From Streptomyces caelestis (lineage in GTDB: Bacteria; Actinomycetota; Actinomycetes; Streptomycetales; Streptomycetaceae), in the NCBI RefSeq assembly GCF_014205255.1, contig NZ_JACHNE010000001.1, positions 2,976,001 to 3,040,000 of the forward strand: a stretch of DNA of 64,000 nt. Reading direction: 5' to 3'. Under the pieces are notes generated by a model. It searched no databases. It was not told where the DNA came from and worked only from the letters and a program-made list of their open reading frames with translations. The translations under genes and the position numbers were made by a program. Shown piece by piece: positions 15,840 to 26,100 of the stretch. The first letter of the stretch is position 1. Each line of letters starts with the position of its first letter.

Positions 15840-18419
15840 GTGCCCGGTGAGAATCTGTCCCGCGACGAGGCCCGGGAGCGGGCCGCCCTGATCGGCGTCG
15901 ACGGATACGAGGTGTCCCTCGACCTGCGGTCCGCGGTCGGTGCGGACGACACCGACGGGCCCCGCACGTTCCGGTCCGTCACGACCGTCCGGTTCCGCTG
16001 CAACGAGCCCGGCGCGAGCAGCTTCGCCGATCTGGTCGCGCCGAGTGTGACGGCCGTCTCACTCAACGGCCGGGATCTTGACCCCGGCGAGGTCTTCGAC
16101 GGCTCGCGGATCACGCTGGAGGACCTGGCCGCGGACAACGAGCTGGTCGTCGACGCGCAGTGCGCCTACTCCCGCACCGGCGAGGGCCTGCACCGCTTCG
16201 TCGACCCCGAGGACGGCGAGGTGTACCTGTACACGCAGTACGAGCCGGCCGACTCCCGCCGGGTCTTCGCCAACTTCGAGCAGCCCGACCTGAAGGCCCC
16301 GTTCCGCTTCGAGGTGCGGGCGCCGGAGGGCTGGACGGTGTGGAGCAACGGCGTGGGCGAACAGGCCGACGGGGTCTGGCGGTTCGCCGAGACCAAGCCG
16401 ATCTCGACGTACATCACGTGTGTGGTGGCGGGCCCGTACCACTACGTGACGGACACGTACTCCCGTACGTTCGCGGACGGCACGACGCTGGAGGTCCCCC
16501 TCGGCGCGCTCTGCCGCAAGGGCCTCGCGCCCTACTTCGACGCCGACGACGTGTTCCTGGTCACCAAGCAGGGCCTGGACTTCTTCCACGACCACTTCGA
16601 CTATCCGTACCCGTTCGGGAAGTACGACCAGGCGTTCGTGCCCGAGTACAACCTGGGCGCGATGGAGAACCCGGGTTTGGTGACCTTCCGGGAGGAGTTC
16701 ATCTTCCGGGGCAAGGTGACGCAGGCGTCCTACGAGGGCCGGGCCAACGTCCTCCTGCACGAGATGGCGCACATGTGGTTCGGCGACCTGGTCACCATGG
16801 AGTGGTGGGACGACCTGTGGCTGAAGGAGTCGTTCGCGGACTTCATGGGCGAGTTCTCGCTGGTCGGCGCGACCCGCTTCGTCAACGGCTGGGTCACCTT
16901 CGCCAACCGCCGCAAGTCGTGGGCCTACCGGGCCGACCAGCTGCCCTCGACGCACCCGATCACGGCGGACATCCGCGACCTCCAGGACGCCAAACTGAAC
17001 TTCGACGGCATCACGTACGCCAAGGGCGCGTCGGTGCTGAAGCAGCTGGTGGCGTACGTCGGCCAGGACGCGTTCCTGGAGGGCGCCCGGCGCTACTTCA
17101 AGCGGCACGCGTACGGCAACACGCGCCTCGGTGACCTGCTGTCGGTGCTGGAGGAGACCAGCGGCCGGGACATGAGCGCCTGGGCGCGGTCCTGGCTCCA
17201 GACGGCCGGGGTGAACTCGCTGACCCCGCAGCTGCTGCTGGACCCGCGGGGTCGCGTCGACGAGCTGGCGGTGGTGCAGGAGGCGGCCGAGTCCCATCCG
17301 GAACTGCGCCCGCACCGGGTGGCGGTGGGCCTGTACCGGACGACGGACGGCGGGGGGGTCGAGCGGTACGCGCGCGCCGAGGTGGACGTCGACGGCCCCC
17401 GGACGGTCGTGGCGGAACTGTCCGGCGCCGAGGCGCCCGACCTGGTCCTGGTCAACGACGACGACCTGACGTACTGCAAGATCCGCTTCGACGAGACCTC
17501 GCTGGCGACGCTGCGCGAGCACCTGGGGTCGGTGACCGACCCGCTGGCGCGCGCCCTGTGCTGGTCGGCGCTGTGGAACATGACGCGGGACGCGCTGCTC
17601 CCGGCGAGGGACTTCGTGGACCTGGTGCTGCGGTTCGCGGGGGGCGAGTCCGAGATCGGCGTGGTGCAGATGCTGCACGCGTGGGCCGAGTCGGCGGTCA
17701 CCCACTACGCGGCACCCGGCTGGCGGGAGACGGGCGGCCGGCTGCTCGCCGAGGGCGCGCGGCGCGAGCTGTACGCGGCCGGTCCGGGCAGCGAGCACCA
17801 GCTCGCGTGGGCGCGTTTCTTCGCCCGGACGGCCACCACCGAGGCCGACTTCGAGCTGCTGAGCGACCTGCTGGCGGGCACGGCGTCGATCGAGGGCCTC
17901 GACCTGGACCAGGAGCTGCGCTGGGTGCTCCTGGAACCGCTGGCCGCACACGGGGTGGCGGACGAGAAGGTGCTGGCCGAGGAGCTGGCGCGGGACGACA
18001 CGGCCTCCGGCAAGCGCCACCAGGTGCGCTGCCTGGCGGCCCGGCCGTCGCCGGCGGTCAAGGCGCAGGCGTGGGCGCAGGTCGTGGAGTCGGACGCGCT
18101 GTCCAACGCCATGGTCGAGGCGACCATCGCGGGGTTCTCCCAGGCTTCGCAGCGGGAGTTGCTCGCGCCGTACGCGGAGAAGTACTTCGCGGTGATCGAG
18201 CGGGTGTGGGCCGAGCGGTCGATCCAGATCGGGATGCACGTGGTGGAGGGCATGTTCCCCTCGCTCCAGCAGTCCCGGGCGACCCTCGACGCCACGGACG
18301 CGTGGCTGGAGGCCCACCGGGAGGCAGCCCCGGCCCTGCGCCGGCTGGTGCTGGAGGCCCGGGACGACCTGGCGCGGGCGCTGCGGGGGCAGGACTGCGA
18401 CGCTGCCTCTGACCAGTAG
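15840..18419 (+). CDS. pepN: Aminopeptidase N, M1 family (first paralogue)
   Basis: Zinc metallo-aminopeptidase that removes N-terminal residues from peptides in the cytoplasm. The 859-residue protein has the N-terminal saddle domain, the substrate-anchoring GAMEN motif in NLGAMENPGLVTF, and HEMAHMW-x-E zinc site with His307, His311 and Glu330. The C-terminal ERAP1-like helical domain follows from about residue 520. GTG start with GAGGA before it. A paralogue lies at 30596-33169. A clear terminator follows. Confidence 0.93.
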   Translation: MPGENLSRDEARERAALIGVDGYEVSLDLRSAVGADDTDGPRTFRSVTTVRFRCNEPGASSFADLVAPSVTAVSLNGRDLDPGEVFDGSRITLEDLAADNELVVDAQCAYSRTGEGLHRFVDPEDGEVYLYTQYEPADSRRVFANFEQPDLKAPFRFEVRAPEGWTVWSNGVGEQADGVWRFAETKPISTYITCVVAGPYHYVTDTYSRTFADGTTLEVPLGALCRKGLAPYFDADDVFLVTKQGLDFFHDHFDYPYPFGKYDQAFVPEYNLGAMENPGLVTFREEFIFRGKVTQASYEGRANVLLHEMAHMWFGDLVTMEWWDDLWLKESFADFMGEFSLVGATRFVNGWVTFANRRKSWAYRADQLPSTHPITADIRDLQDAKLNFDGITYAKGASVLKQLVAYVGQDAFLEGARRYFKRHAYGNTRLGDLLSVLEETSGRDMSAWARSWLQTAGVNSLTPQLLLDPRGRVDELAVVQEAAESHPELRPHRVAVGLYRTTDGGGVERYARAEVDVDGPRTVVAELSGAEAPDLVLVNDDDLTYCKIRFDETSLATLREHLGSVTDPLARALCWSALWNMTRDALLPARDFVDLVLRFAGGESEIGVVQMLHAWAESAVTHYAAPGWRETGGRLLAEGARRELYAAGPGSEHQLAWARFFARTATTEADFELLSDLLAGTASIEGLDLDQELRWVLLEPLAAHGVADEKVLAEELARDDTASGKRHQVRCLAARPSPAVKAQAWAQVVESDALSNAMVEATIAGFSQASQRELLAPYAEKYFAVIERVWAERSIQIGMHVVEGMFPSLQQSRATLDATDAWLEAHREAAPALRRLVLEARDDLARALRGQDCDAASDQ

Positions 18420-18479
18420 CTTTGGCCTGAGATTTGGGCGTTCCGCATCGTTACGAGATGAGTGCGCCGTGAGCCGTAA

Positions 18480-18509
18480 CCCCTGGTCCACACCCGAACG
18501 GACCAGGGG
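18480..18509 (+). terminator. terminator of the first pepN
   Basis: CCCCTGGTCC, a ten-base loop and GGACCAGGGG are followed by CTTTC. It lies 60 bases after the stop codon. Confidence 0.75.
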
Positions 18510-18614
18510 CTTTCGGCATCCGAACACCCGTCCTTTAGTGCCTGGTTGTCCGCATTTGTCGACGGAGCTGTAACAGCGGTTAAAGGACGGTCGGAACACG
18601 GGAAATTGCGGGTC

Positions 18615-19655
18615 ATGACCTACAACACCCCGCTCTCCTCCCGCCCCCTGCACGACCTCTCCGGCCGCGGCCCGCTCCGCGTCATGACGGTCGCGCAGCT
18701 CCGCTCGCACGGCGTGACGACGTCCGAGACGAACGAGCAGTGCCGCCCCGGCGGATCCTGGCAGCAACTCCTCCCGGGCGTCGTCCTGCTCCACCCGGGC
18801 CCGCCGACCAGCGAGGAGCGGCTGCACGCGGCGCTGATGTACGCGGCGCGGGAACGCGGCACGGGTGTCCCGGCCCAGCCCGGCGCGAGCGGGGGGCGCG
18901 CTCCCGCCTACGCGCAGGTGATGATCACGGGCCTGGCCGCGCTGACCCTGCACGGCTTCTCCTCCACGCCCCCGCTGCCGTCCCTGGATGTCTTCGACGT
19001 CCTGGTCCCGCGCATGCGGCGGCTTCGCTCGACAGGCTGCGCGCGCATCGTCCGCACCCCCGCGCTCCCTGTCCCCGAGCAGGTCGCGGGCGTCCCGGTG
19101 GCCCCGGCGGCCCGTGCGCTGGCCGATGCCGTCGCCGAGCTGGCGGACGCCGGCACCGTGCGCCGGCTGATGACGGAGGCGGTGCGCGGGGCCCACTGCG
19201 AGCCGGCGGCGGTAGTGCGGGAGCTGAACGAGGCGCGGCTGCTGAGCCGTCCGCACGTGGTGGACGCCGTGGAGTCCCTGCTGGCCGAGGGCCGGGCACG
19301 CGCGGAGGCCCGCCTGTACCGAATGGTCCGCGAGTACGACCTGCCCGACCCGGTCTGGAACGTGGACCTGCGCCTGCCCGGCGGCCCCTACCTCGGGGGC
19401 CTGGACGCGTACTGGCCCGGCCAGGCGGTGGCGGTGGAGCTGGACACCCGGGCGCCCCGGCAGGACGACGACGCCCTGTGGTCCGAGTACACCCGCAAAC
19501 GCGAGCACCTGGAGCGCCTCGGCATCACGGTCGTCCACATCACGCCCAGGAAGCTCCGCGACTCCCTGGAACAGCAGGCGACGGTGGTCCGCACGGCCCT
19601 GATGGCCTCGGCCGGCCGCGATCCGGCCGCGTGTGTCGAGGTACTGCCCCGGTAG
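18615..19655 (+). CDS. AbiEi-like N-terminus with DUF559/Vsr-like nuclease-fold C-terminus
   Basis: A 346-residue protein common in actinomycetes. The N-terminal part (LRVMTVAQLRSHGVT, then QQLLPGVVLLHPGPP) resembles the winged-helix domain of type IV antitoxin AbiEi proteins. The middle has the ITGLAALTLHGF, VLVPRMRR and PVAPAARALADA blocks seen in that group. The C-terminus (LDAYWPGQAVAVELD, then REHLERLGITVVHITPRKL) has the acidic and hydrophobic pattern of DUF559/Vsr endonuclease folds. No AbiEii toxin gene lies beside it, so it is a solitary member and its role is unknown. The ATG at 18615 was chosen for similarity; an upstream in-frame ATG at 18546 is possible. Confidence 0.75.
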   Translation: MTYNTPLSSRPLHDLSGRGPLRVMTVAQLRSHGVTTSETNEQCRPGGSWQQLLPGVVLLHPGPPTSEERLHAALMYAARERGTGVPAQPGASGGRAPAYAQVMITGLAALTLHGFSSTPPLPSLDVFDVLVPRMRRLRSTGCARIVRTPALPVPEQVAGVPVAPAARALADAVAELADAGTVRRLMTEAVRGAHCEPAAVVRELNEARLLSRPHVVDAVESLLAEGRARAEARLYRMVREYDLPDPVWNVDLRLPGGPYLGGLDAYWPGQAVAVELDTRAPRQDDDALWSEYTRKREHLERLGITVVHITPRKLRDSLEQQATVVRTALMASAGRDPAACVEVLPR

Positions 19656-19669
19656 TGACGGACCGGGGA

Positions 19670-19705
19670 GAGGAGGGGCCGCCGGGCTTTCGGCGGCCCC
19701 TCCTC
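19670..19705. terminator. strong 15-bp hairpin terminator
   Basis: GAGGAGGGGCCGCCG pairs perfectly with CGGCGGCCCCTCCTC around a six-base loop, 15 bases after the stop of the AbiEi-like gene. It also lies at the decayed 3' end of the leftward serine hydrolase remnant. Confidence 0.8.
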
Positions 19706-19708
19706 GTG

Positions 19709-20268
19709 AGCGGCAGCCCCTGCTTTCCGCAGAACTTCGCCTCGATGATCGCGCGGGTGCTGCCGGACCAGTCGCCGTTGAAGTTGACGGCGAGCAGGTG
19801 GCGGCCGTCCTCGGTCGTCACGGCGTCCGAGTGGGAGCCACTGATGCCGCCGTCGTGGCCCCAGACGTGGACGCCGCAGCTGAGCTTGCGGTCGACGAGC
19901 CCCAGGCCGTAGCGGCTGGTCTCCCGACTGGACTCGACCGTGGTCTTCATCTTCTTCAGCTGCTCGGGCGGCAGCAGCCTGCCGCGGAGCAGGGCCGAGT
20001 AGAAGCGGTTCAGATCGGCCGGGCTGGAGACCATCTGGCCCGAGCCGTAGGCCAGGCGCGCGTTCAGTTCCGTGACGTCGTACGCCGGGCCCGTATCCGT
20101 CTCGGCCAGCTTGGAGTAGGCGCGACCGCTGGGCCGGGGCAGGGTGACCCTGGTGGTGGGGACGGACGTGGAGGTCAGGTGCAGGGGGGTGATGATGCGC
20201 CGGTCGATGTCGTCGCCGTAGTCGTTGCCCGTGGCCTTCTCGATCACCCGGTTGATCACGCGGACCGG
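19709..20268 (-). pseudogene. Remnant of a serine hydrolase (class C beta-lactamase / D-Ala-D-Ala carboxypeptidase family)
   Basis: Leftward translation gives RVINRVIEKATGNDYG, PLHLTSTSVP, YGSGQMVSSPADLNRFYSAL and VWGHDGGISGSHS, the C-terminal half of this family including the third catalytic motif (GHDGG). The N-terminal half with the signal peptide, the SxxK nucleophile and the YxN motif is absent: upstream of about 20268 the frame turns into unrelated Gly/Pro/Arg-rich sequence. The frame also runs through the terminator into the next gene without a normal stop. It cannot encode an active enzyme. Confidence 0.8.
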
Positions 20269-20412
20269 ACAGCTCCCGCAACATCCGCGCCCGCGCGTGG
20301 GAGTTGTGGCGACGCGGGGCCCAGTCAACGGCCCCGCAGCCCCACCCCCGAAGCCGGCCGGAGGGGCAGGACGCAAACGCAGCATCACAGCCAGTGGCGC
20401 CCGTTGTGCAAG

Positions 20413-20432
20413 CCCGTCGTTTTAACGACGGG
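20413..20432 (-). terminator. small hairpin over the stop codon of the metallophosphoesterase gene
   Basis: CCCGTCGTT and AACGACGGG form a 9-bp inverted repeat that includes the stop codon. It is a weak terminator candidate with no clear T run. Confidence 0.4.
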
Positions 20433-22191
20433 TAGTTGACTCCTTCTTCAGTACCAGCTCGGTGTTGCGGTCCTCCGGGTCGCCGCCGAGGGACGTGCTC
20501 GCGCCGGGGGCGTTGAGGGACAGCTCGCGGTAGAGGGCGGCGAGGCCGGTCTGGGAGAGGTCGGAGAAGTCCGTGCGGTGCGGGGCCGAGGACTCCACGA
20601 GCGTGGTGAACAGGGAGACCGTTCCGTCCTTGTTGTCGGTCAGCTCGATGATGCGGGCGAGCTGGGGATAGTCGACGTGGGAGGCCGTGGAGATCTCCCA
20701 GAAGGAGCCGCCGCCGGACATCGCGTGCGGGGTGATGACGTTCTTGTGGATGTGGCCGTTCACCCAGGCGAGCACGTTGCGGTGGCCGCCGAGGAGGGCG
20801 AGGAGCTCCTGGCCGTTGTGCCGGCGCTCGTGGGGGCGGGCGGGGTCGATGCGGGTGTTCGTCATCGTCTTGCTGGTGTGATGGCTGAAGATCACAGCGT
20901 AGGAGTCCTTGTTCTCCCGCAGGGTCCGGTCGAGCCACTTCAGCTGGCCCGTGCCGAGCGAGCCCTCGTAGTGGCCGCCGGCGTCGGTGGTGTCCAGGCT
21001 GATGCCGATGACGTCGTCGGAGATGCGGAAGGCGTAGTACTGGGTGCCCGTGTCGAGATTGGCCGAGGAGTAGCCGTGGCCGGCCGGGCCGACACCGCGG
21101 TAGGCCGGGTCCAGGTGCGCCTGGAGGTACTCGGTGGGGGTGAAGGGGGCACGGCTCTCGTCCGGGGTGACCGAGCGCGTGGCCCGGGCGTGGGTCTTGA
21201 GGAAGTCGTGGTAGCGGACGCCCTCGGGGTCCCGGGCCTTCTTGATGAGGGTCTGGAGCCGCTGCGCCTCGGCGGCGGACACGTTCATCAGCTTCTTGCC
21301 GCCGACGGCGAGTTCGGTGAGGTAGGAGTCGCCGTGCGAGGCGTAGCAGCCCATCGGCAGGGAGTCGTGGTTGCCGACCGTGGAGTACCAGGGCAGGTTG
21401 AGGCCGGGGCTGCGCACCTCGCGGATGGCGGCCTTGAGGAAGCCGTCGAGGTGCGGGAAGCCGGCCTGCTTGTCGGTGTCGCGGACTGCGGCGTCCGGCT
21501 GCCAGTACAGCTTGAGGCCGCTGTTCTGGACGCCCTCGTACCGGCGCGGGTCACCGGTGTTGGGCGTGATGCGCCCGCCGCTCATGATCTTCAGGAACCA
21601 CTCCAGCTCGGACTTGGCGTTGTTGTCCGTGTTGTCGCCGGTGGTCATGGCGAAGTGCAGCGGGGTGCCGGTGACGGGGGCGCCGCGGAGCGCGTTGATC
21701 CGCTCCACCAGCGCGATCGCGCCCTGTACGGTCAGCGCCTCGTGGGGCCGCCAGGCGTGCACGTCGGCCGAGCGCAGGTACTCCAGGCGCAGCGGGTGCT
21801 GGGCGTCGATGATGTGCAGGTCGGTGAGCTGGACGAAGGCCGCGAGCGCGGTACGGCGCCCGGCGCGGCCGGACTTGGGCGCGGCCAGGTCGGAGCGCAC
21901 GACCCGCTGCCAGCCGGGTCCGTCGCCCAGCCGCCGGTAGCCGGAGCCGCGCGGGGCGGCCACGGACGCCACGGTCGTGCCCTTGGTGTACGGGGCCAGG
22001 GGTGCGGCCGGTGCCCGGCGTGAGGAGGCGGCGACGGCCTCGGTGGTCTCCTTGGCGGTGGCGGCCTGGCTGTCGCTGGGCCGCAGGGCGTAGCCGACGC
22101 CCGCGGACAGGGCGACCGCTCCGGTGGCGGCGAGGACGGAACGACGGTGGATGCCCTGGCCGGAGCCGGCGACTGAGCGTGTGCGCGACAT
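20422..22191 (-). CDS. Tat-exported metallophosphoesterase
   Basis: Secreted calcineurin-like phosphoesterase of a large actinomycete group (I recall it as TIGR03767). The 589-residue protein has a twin-arginine signal (IHRRSVLAATGAVALSAG). The metal site starts with FVQLTDLHIIDAQHP, an unusual form of the DxH block. TTGDNTDNN, YSTVGNHDSLPMG, VIFSHHTSKTM and NGHIHKNVITPH follow, matching the GDxxD, GNHD, H and GHxH motifs in order. The ATG at 22191 follows GGGGAGAG. The phosphorylated substrate is unknown. Confidence 0.88.
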   Translation of the reverse strand: MSRTRSVAGSGQGIHRRSVLAATGAVALSAGVGYALRPSDSQAATAKETTEAVAASSRRAPAAPLAPYTKGTTVASVAAPRGSGYRRLGDGPGWQRVVRSDLAAPKSGRAGRRTALAAFVQLTDLHIIDAQHPLRLEYLRSADVHAWRPHEALTVQGAIALVERINALRGAPVTGTPLHFAMTTGDNTDNNAKSELEWFLKIMSGGRITPNTGDPRRYEGVQNSGLKLYWQPDAAVRDTDKQAGFPHLDGFLKAAIREVRSPGLNLPWYSTVGNHDSLPMGCYASHGDSYLTELAVGGKKLMNVSAAEAQRLQTLIKKARDPEGVRYHDFLKTHARATRSVTPDESRAPFTPTEYLQAHLDPAYRGVGPAGHGYSSANLDTGTQYYAFRISDDVIGISLDTTDAGGHYEGSLGTGQLKWLDRTLRENKDSYAVIFSHHTSKTMTNTRIDPARPHERRHNGQELLALLGGHRNVLAWVNGHIHKNVITPHAMSGGGSFWEISTASHVDYPQLARIIELTDNKDGTVSLFTTLVESSAPHRTDFSDLSQTGLAALYRELSLNAPGASTSLGGDPEDRNTELVLKKESTTRR

Positions 22192-22577
22192 GCGCTTCTC
22201 TCCCCGAGTGCGAACGCGTCGGCAGTGGTCGCGGGATGTCCGGCACGCGAACATCCCGCTCGTACTGGATCGTTGGCACTGGGAATGACCTGCGCGTAAA
22301 CGGGGTGGCAACGCGCAGCGCCGATCACCGTACGTGGATCTTGGACTACCCTGCGCGTCGTCGGTCGCTCCGGGAACGGCCGGGAGCCGGTCACGCGGTG
22401 TTCATCTTCCGGGGTACTGAACCTATTCGGCGTCCTCCAAGACGTCGCCGAGCCGTCCGGTGGCCGGCCGCTCCCGCCACAGCCGCAGGGCTATGTCGAC
22501 CATCCCCACCCGGACCAGTCCGGGCACCGCGTCCAGGTCCTGCCAGGCGGCGAGGTCGGTGGAGCCGTTCACTTCGA

Positions 22578-22621
22578 TGGGGGTACCTCCCTGCTCGAGC
22601 GAAGCCGAGAGCTTGGGGGAG
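22578..22621. repeat. ~43-bp Streptomyces small palindromic repeat, copy B
   Basis: A CTCGAGC core lies inside GGGGGTACCTCCC and the opposite end CTTGGGGGAG. It is nearly identical to copy A at 22846-22888 in opposite orientation. The ends form imperfect inverted repeats, as in a MITE-like element. It causes the frameshift in the NUDIX gene. Confidence 0.8.
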
Positions 22622-22845
22622 CAGTTCGCCGCCGATGATCCGGCCCTCGTAGACGAAGCGGACGGCGTGATGGTCGACGGCCCGTCCGATGCCGTCGCGG
22701 AAGACGCGGCGGGAGGAGTCGACGCCGAGCAGGCCGGTGACCTCGATGTGGTACCCGGTCTCCTCCTCGACCTCCCGCCGCACGGTGTCGTAGGGGTCCT
22801 CGCCGTGTTCCATGCCGCCGCCCGGCATGACCCACTCGGGGGTGC

Positions 22846-22888
22846 CTCCCCCAAGCTCTCGGCTGCGCTCGAGCAGGGGGGACCCCCA
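22846..22888. repeat. ~43-bp Streptomyces small palindromic repeat, copy A
   Basis: CTCCCCCAAGCTCTCGGC, then GCTCGAGCAGGGGGG and ACCCCCA; it matches the reverse complement of copy B with about four differences. It sits in frame in the NUDIX gene just before the catalytic box. Confidence 0.8.
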
Positions 22889-23188
22889 GTCGGCCGGTGA
22901 GCGGGCGAGCAGGACCCGCCCGTCACGGACGCATACGGCGTAGGCCGCCACCCTCAACTTCTGTCGCACTCCGGGACGTTAACCGATTTCGCCGCCTTCA
23001 GGGCTCATGCCCGTAAAACGCATCGCGGGTTTTCCCCATACATCCATTTCGTTTCGGTCAACACTCCTCAAAGAACCTCCCCTTGCGTAAAGCTGTGCGA
23101 TCGTCCGGGCCTGCGTTCCGGACGGTCGCGACCAGGACCGATCGGCCCCGGTCGCTCCCGCTCGTTCCTTTACCTACAAGGGATGCCG

Positions 23189-26100
23189 ATGACCAACACC
23201 CCCCAGCGCGATCCGATATCGGCCCGCAGACGTGCGGCGCGCATCGCCGTGGCCGCCGGTCTCGTCGCCGCGCTCTCGGCCGCCGGGCCGGTCCCCCTGG
23301 CCTTCGCCGCCGACGAGCCGGGCGCCTCCGCCCCGGCCGACACCGACGTCAAGTCCGCGCACAAGAAGCTCGGTTCCGGCGACGCGGACCTGCTCGCCGA
23401 GGCCAAGGCCGACGGCGACAAGACCGTCACGATGATGATCGCCACCGCGCCCGGGCAGACCGAGCAGGTCGCCGGGCAGCTGGACGCGGTCAAGGGCGGC
23501 TCGGTGGGCCGGGCGGACGACAAGCTGGGCTACGTCCGCGCCACCGTCCCGACGTCCCGGGCGGACTCGGCCATCGCCGCCGCCGTCAAGCTCTCCTCCG
23601 TGCACGGCATCGACCTGCGTGAGGAGATCCCGCTGGACGACCCGACGCCGGCCGCGGACGCCGTCAAGGGCGCCAAGGCCGTCGCGGGGACGTACCCGGC
23701 GCCGGGGAAGAAGACCCCCGCGGAGAACCCGTACAACCCGTCCTTCGAGACGGGCGCGGTCGACTTCGTCGAGGACCACCCGAAGGCGGACGGCCGCGGC
23801 ATCACCATCGGCATCCTGGACTCCGGCGTCGACCTGGGCCACCCGGCGCTGCAGAAGACCACGACCGGCGAGCGGAAGATCGTCGACTGGGTGACGGCGA
23901 CGGACCCGGTCGTGGACAACGACAACACCTGGCGCCGGATGGACACCTCCGTCTCGGGCCCCACGTTCACGCACGACGGCAGGACATGGACGGCGCCCTC
24001 GGGCTCGTACCGGGTGAGCACCTTCAAGGAGTCGTACACCACCGGCGGTGACGCCGCGGGTGACGCCAACCGCGACGGCGACACCACGGACGCCTGGGGC
24101 GTGCTGTACGACCCGGCCGCGGGCACGGTCCGGGTCGACCTGAACAACAACTTCGACTTCGGTGACGACACCGCGATGAAGCCGTACAAGGACGGCTTCC
24201 AGATCGGGTACTTCGGCACCGACGACCCGAAGACCGACATCGCCGAGCGGCAGCCGTTCGTCGTCGAGATCCGCAAGGACGTCGTCTACAACGGCGCCGG
24301 CGCGAAGGCCGACTTCGTCAACATCGGCGTCATCGAGTCCGAGCACGGCACGCACGTCGCCGGCATCACCGCCGCGAACGGCCTGTTCGGCGGCAAGATG
24401 GACGGCGCGGCGCCGGGCGCCAAGCTCGTCTCCTCGCGCGCCTGCACCTGGTCCGGCGGCTGCACCAACGTCGCGCTCACCGAGGGCATGATCGACCTCG
24501 TCACCAAGCGCGGCGTCGACATCGTCAACATGTCGATCGGCGGCCTGCCGGCGCTGAACGACGGCAACAACGCGCGCGCCGAGCTGTACACGCGCCTCAT
24601 CGACACCTACGGCGTCCAGCTGGTGATCTCCGCGGGCAACTCCGGCCCCGGCACCAACACCATCGGCGACCCGGCCCTGGCCGACAAGGTCATCTCGGTC
24701 GGCGCGTCCGTCTCCAAGGAGACCTGGGCCGCCAACTACGGCTCGGCCGTGGAGAAGAAGTACGCGCTGATGCCGTTCTCCTCGCGCGGCCCGCGTGAGG
24801 ACGGCGGCTTCACCCCGACCCTGGTCGCCCCGGGTGCCGCGATCAACACCATCCAGACGTGGATGCCGGGCGCCCCGGTCGCCGAGGCGGGCTACTCGCT
24901 GCCGGCCGGCTACGGCATGCTCCAGGGCACCTCGATGGCCTCCCCGCAGGCCGCCGGCGCCGCCGCGCTGCTGCTGTCGGCCGCCGAGCAGAAGAAGATC
25001 GAGCTCACGCCGGCGACCCTGCGCACGGCCCTCACCTCGACCGCCGACCACATCAAGGGTGTGCAGGCGCACGAGGAGGGCGTGGGTCTCATGAACATCG
25101 AGGACGCCTGGGACTCGATCCGCGACGGCGCCACGTCCCACGCGTACACGGTCAAGGCACCGGTCGACACCGCGATGGACGACAAGCTCAAGACGCCCGG
25201 CTACGGCACGGGCCTGTACGACCGTGAGGGCGGCCTGAAGGCCGGCCAGAAGAAGACGTACGAGATCACCGTCACCCGTACGTCCGGCGCCGACAAGGCG
25301 ATCCGGCACGAGCTGCACTTCGAGAACAACGCGGGCGGCACCTTCCGGATCGTCGGCTCCGACGAGGTGAAGCTGCCGCTGAACAAGCCGGTCACCGTCA
25401 AGGTCCAGGCCGCGCCGAAGTCCGCGGGCATCAAGAGCGCGATCCTGGAGGTCGACGACCCGAAGACCGAGGGCATCGACAAGCAGGTCCTGCACACGGT
25501 CGTGGTCTCGGCGCCGCTGAAGTCCACGTTCTCCGCGTCCGGTTCGGTGCAGCGCAACAGCTCGCAGCACTACTACGTCACCGTTCCCGAGGGCGCGAAG
25601 ACGCTCGAGGTCGCGATGAGCGGGCTGAAGGACAAGAGCCAGACCCGGTTCATCGCCATCCACCCGTCCGGCGTCCCGTCCGACCCGACGTCGACGGTCA
25701 ACTGCTACCCGAACTACTCGAACCCGGCCAACACCTGCCGCCCGGACCTGCGTTCCTACGCGAACCCGCAGCCCGGCGTGTGGGAGATCGAGGTCGAGTC
25801 GCGCCGTACGTCGCCGCTGCTCGACAACCCGTACAAGCTGGACGTCGCGGTGCTCGGCGCGGCCTTCGAGCCGGAGACCGTGACCGTGCCCGAGGCGAAG
25901 GTCGGCACCCCGGCCACCGCCTCCTGGAAGGTGACGAACGGCTTCGCCGCGATCGACGGCAAGCTGGTGGGCGGTTCGCTCGGCTCCTCCAAGACGACCC
26001 GGCCGTCGATCAAGCACGGCGAGACGCAGACCACCACGGTCGAGGTGCCCGCGGGCGCGAAGTCGCTGGACGTCGCCATCGGCCGCGTCTCGGACGCCGC

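Larger units (their letters stand above)
22423..22969 (-). pseudogene. NUDIX hydrolase gene interrupted twice by the same short repeat
   Basis: The N-terminus (LRVAAYAVCVRDGRVLLARSP) and the NUDIX box (GGGMEHGEDPYDTVRREVEEETGY) are intact and would hydrolyse a nucleoside diphosphate derivative. Copy A of a ~43-bp repeat (22846-22888) is inserted in frame before the NUDIX box and adds PLLERSRELGGGTP. Copy B (22578-22621), inverted relative to A, lies near the 3' end and shifts the frame. After it the true tail (EVNGSTDLAAWQDLDAVPG to GRLGDVLEDAE) continues in another frame to a stop at 22423. If read straight through, the product has a scrambled 70-residue C-terminus. GTG start at 22969. Confidence 0.8.

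Noticed and set aside
16059..19538. Very long open frame on the - strand (about 1159 codons)
   Set aside because: It is the antisense shadow of pepN and the next gene; composition is Arg/Gly/Val-rich with no motifs, a usual effect of high GC.
22423..22969. Programmed frameshift in the NUDIX gene
   Set aside because: The frame change coincides exactly with an inserted repeat copy; no slippery site or stimulatory structure is needed to explain it.
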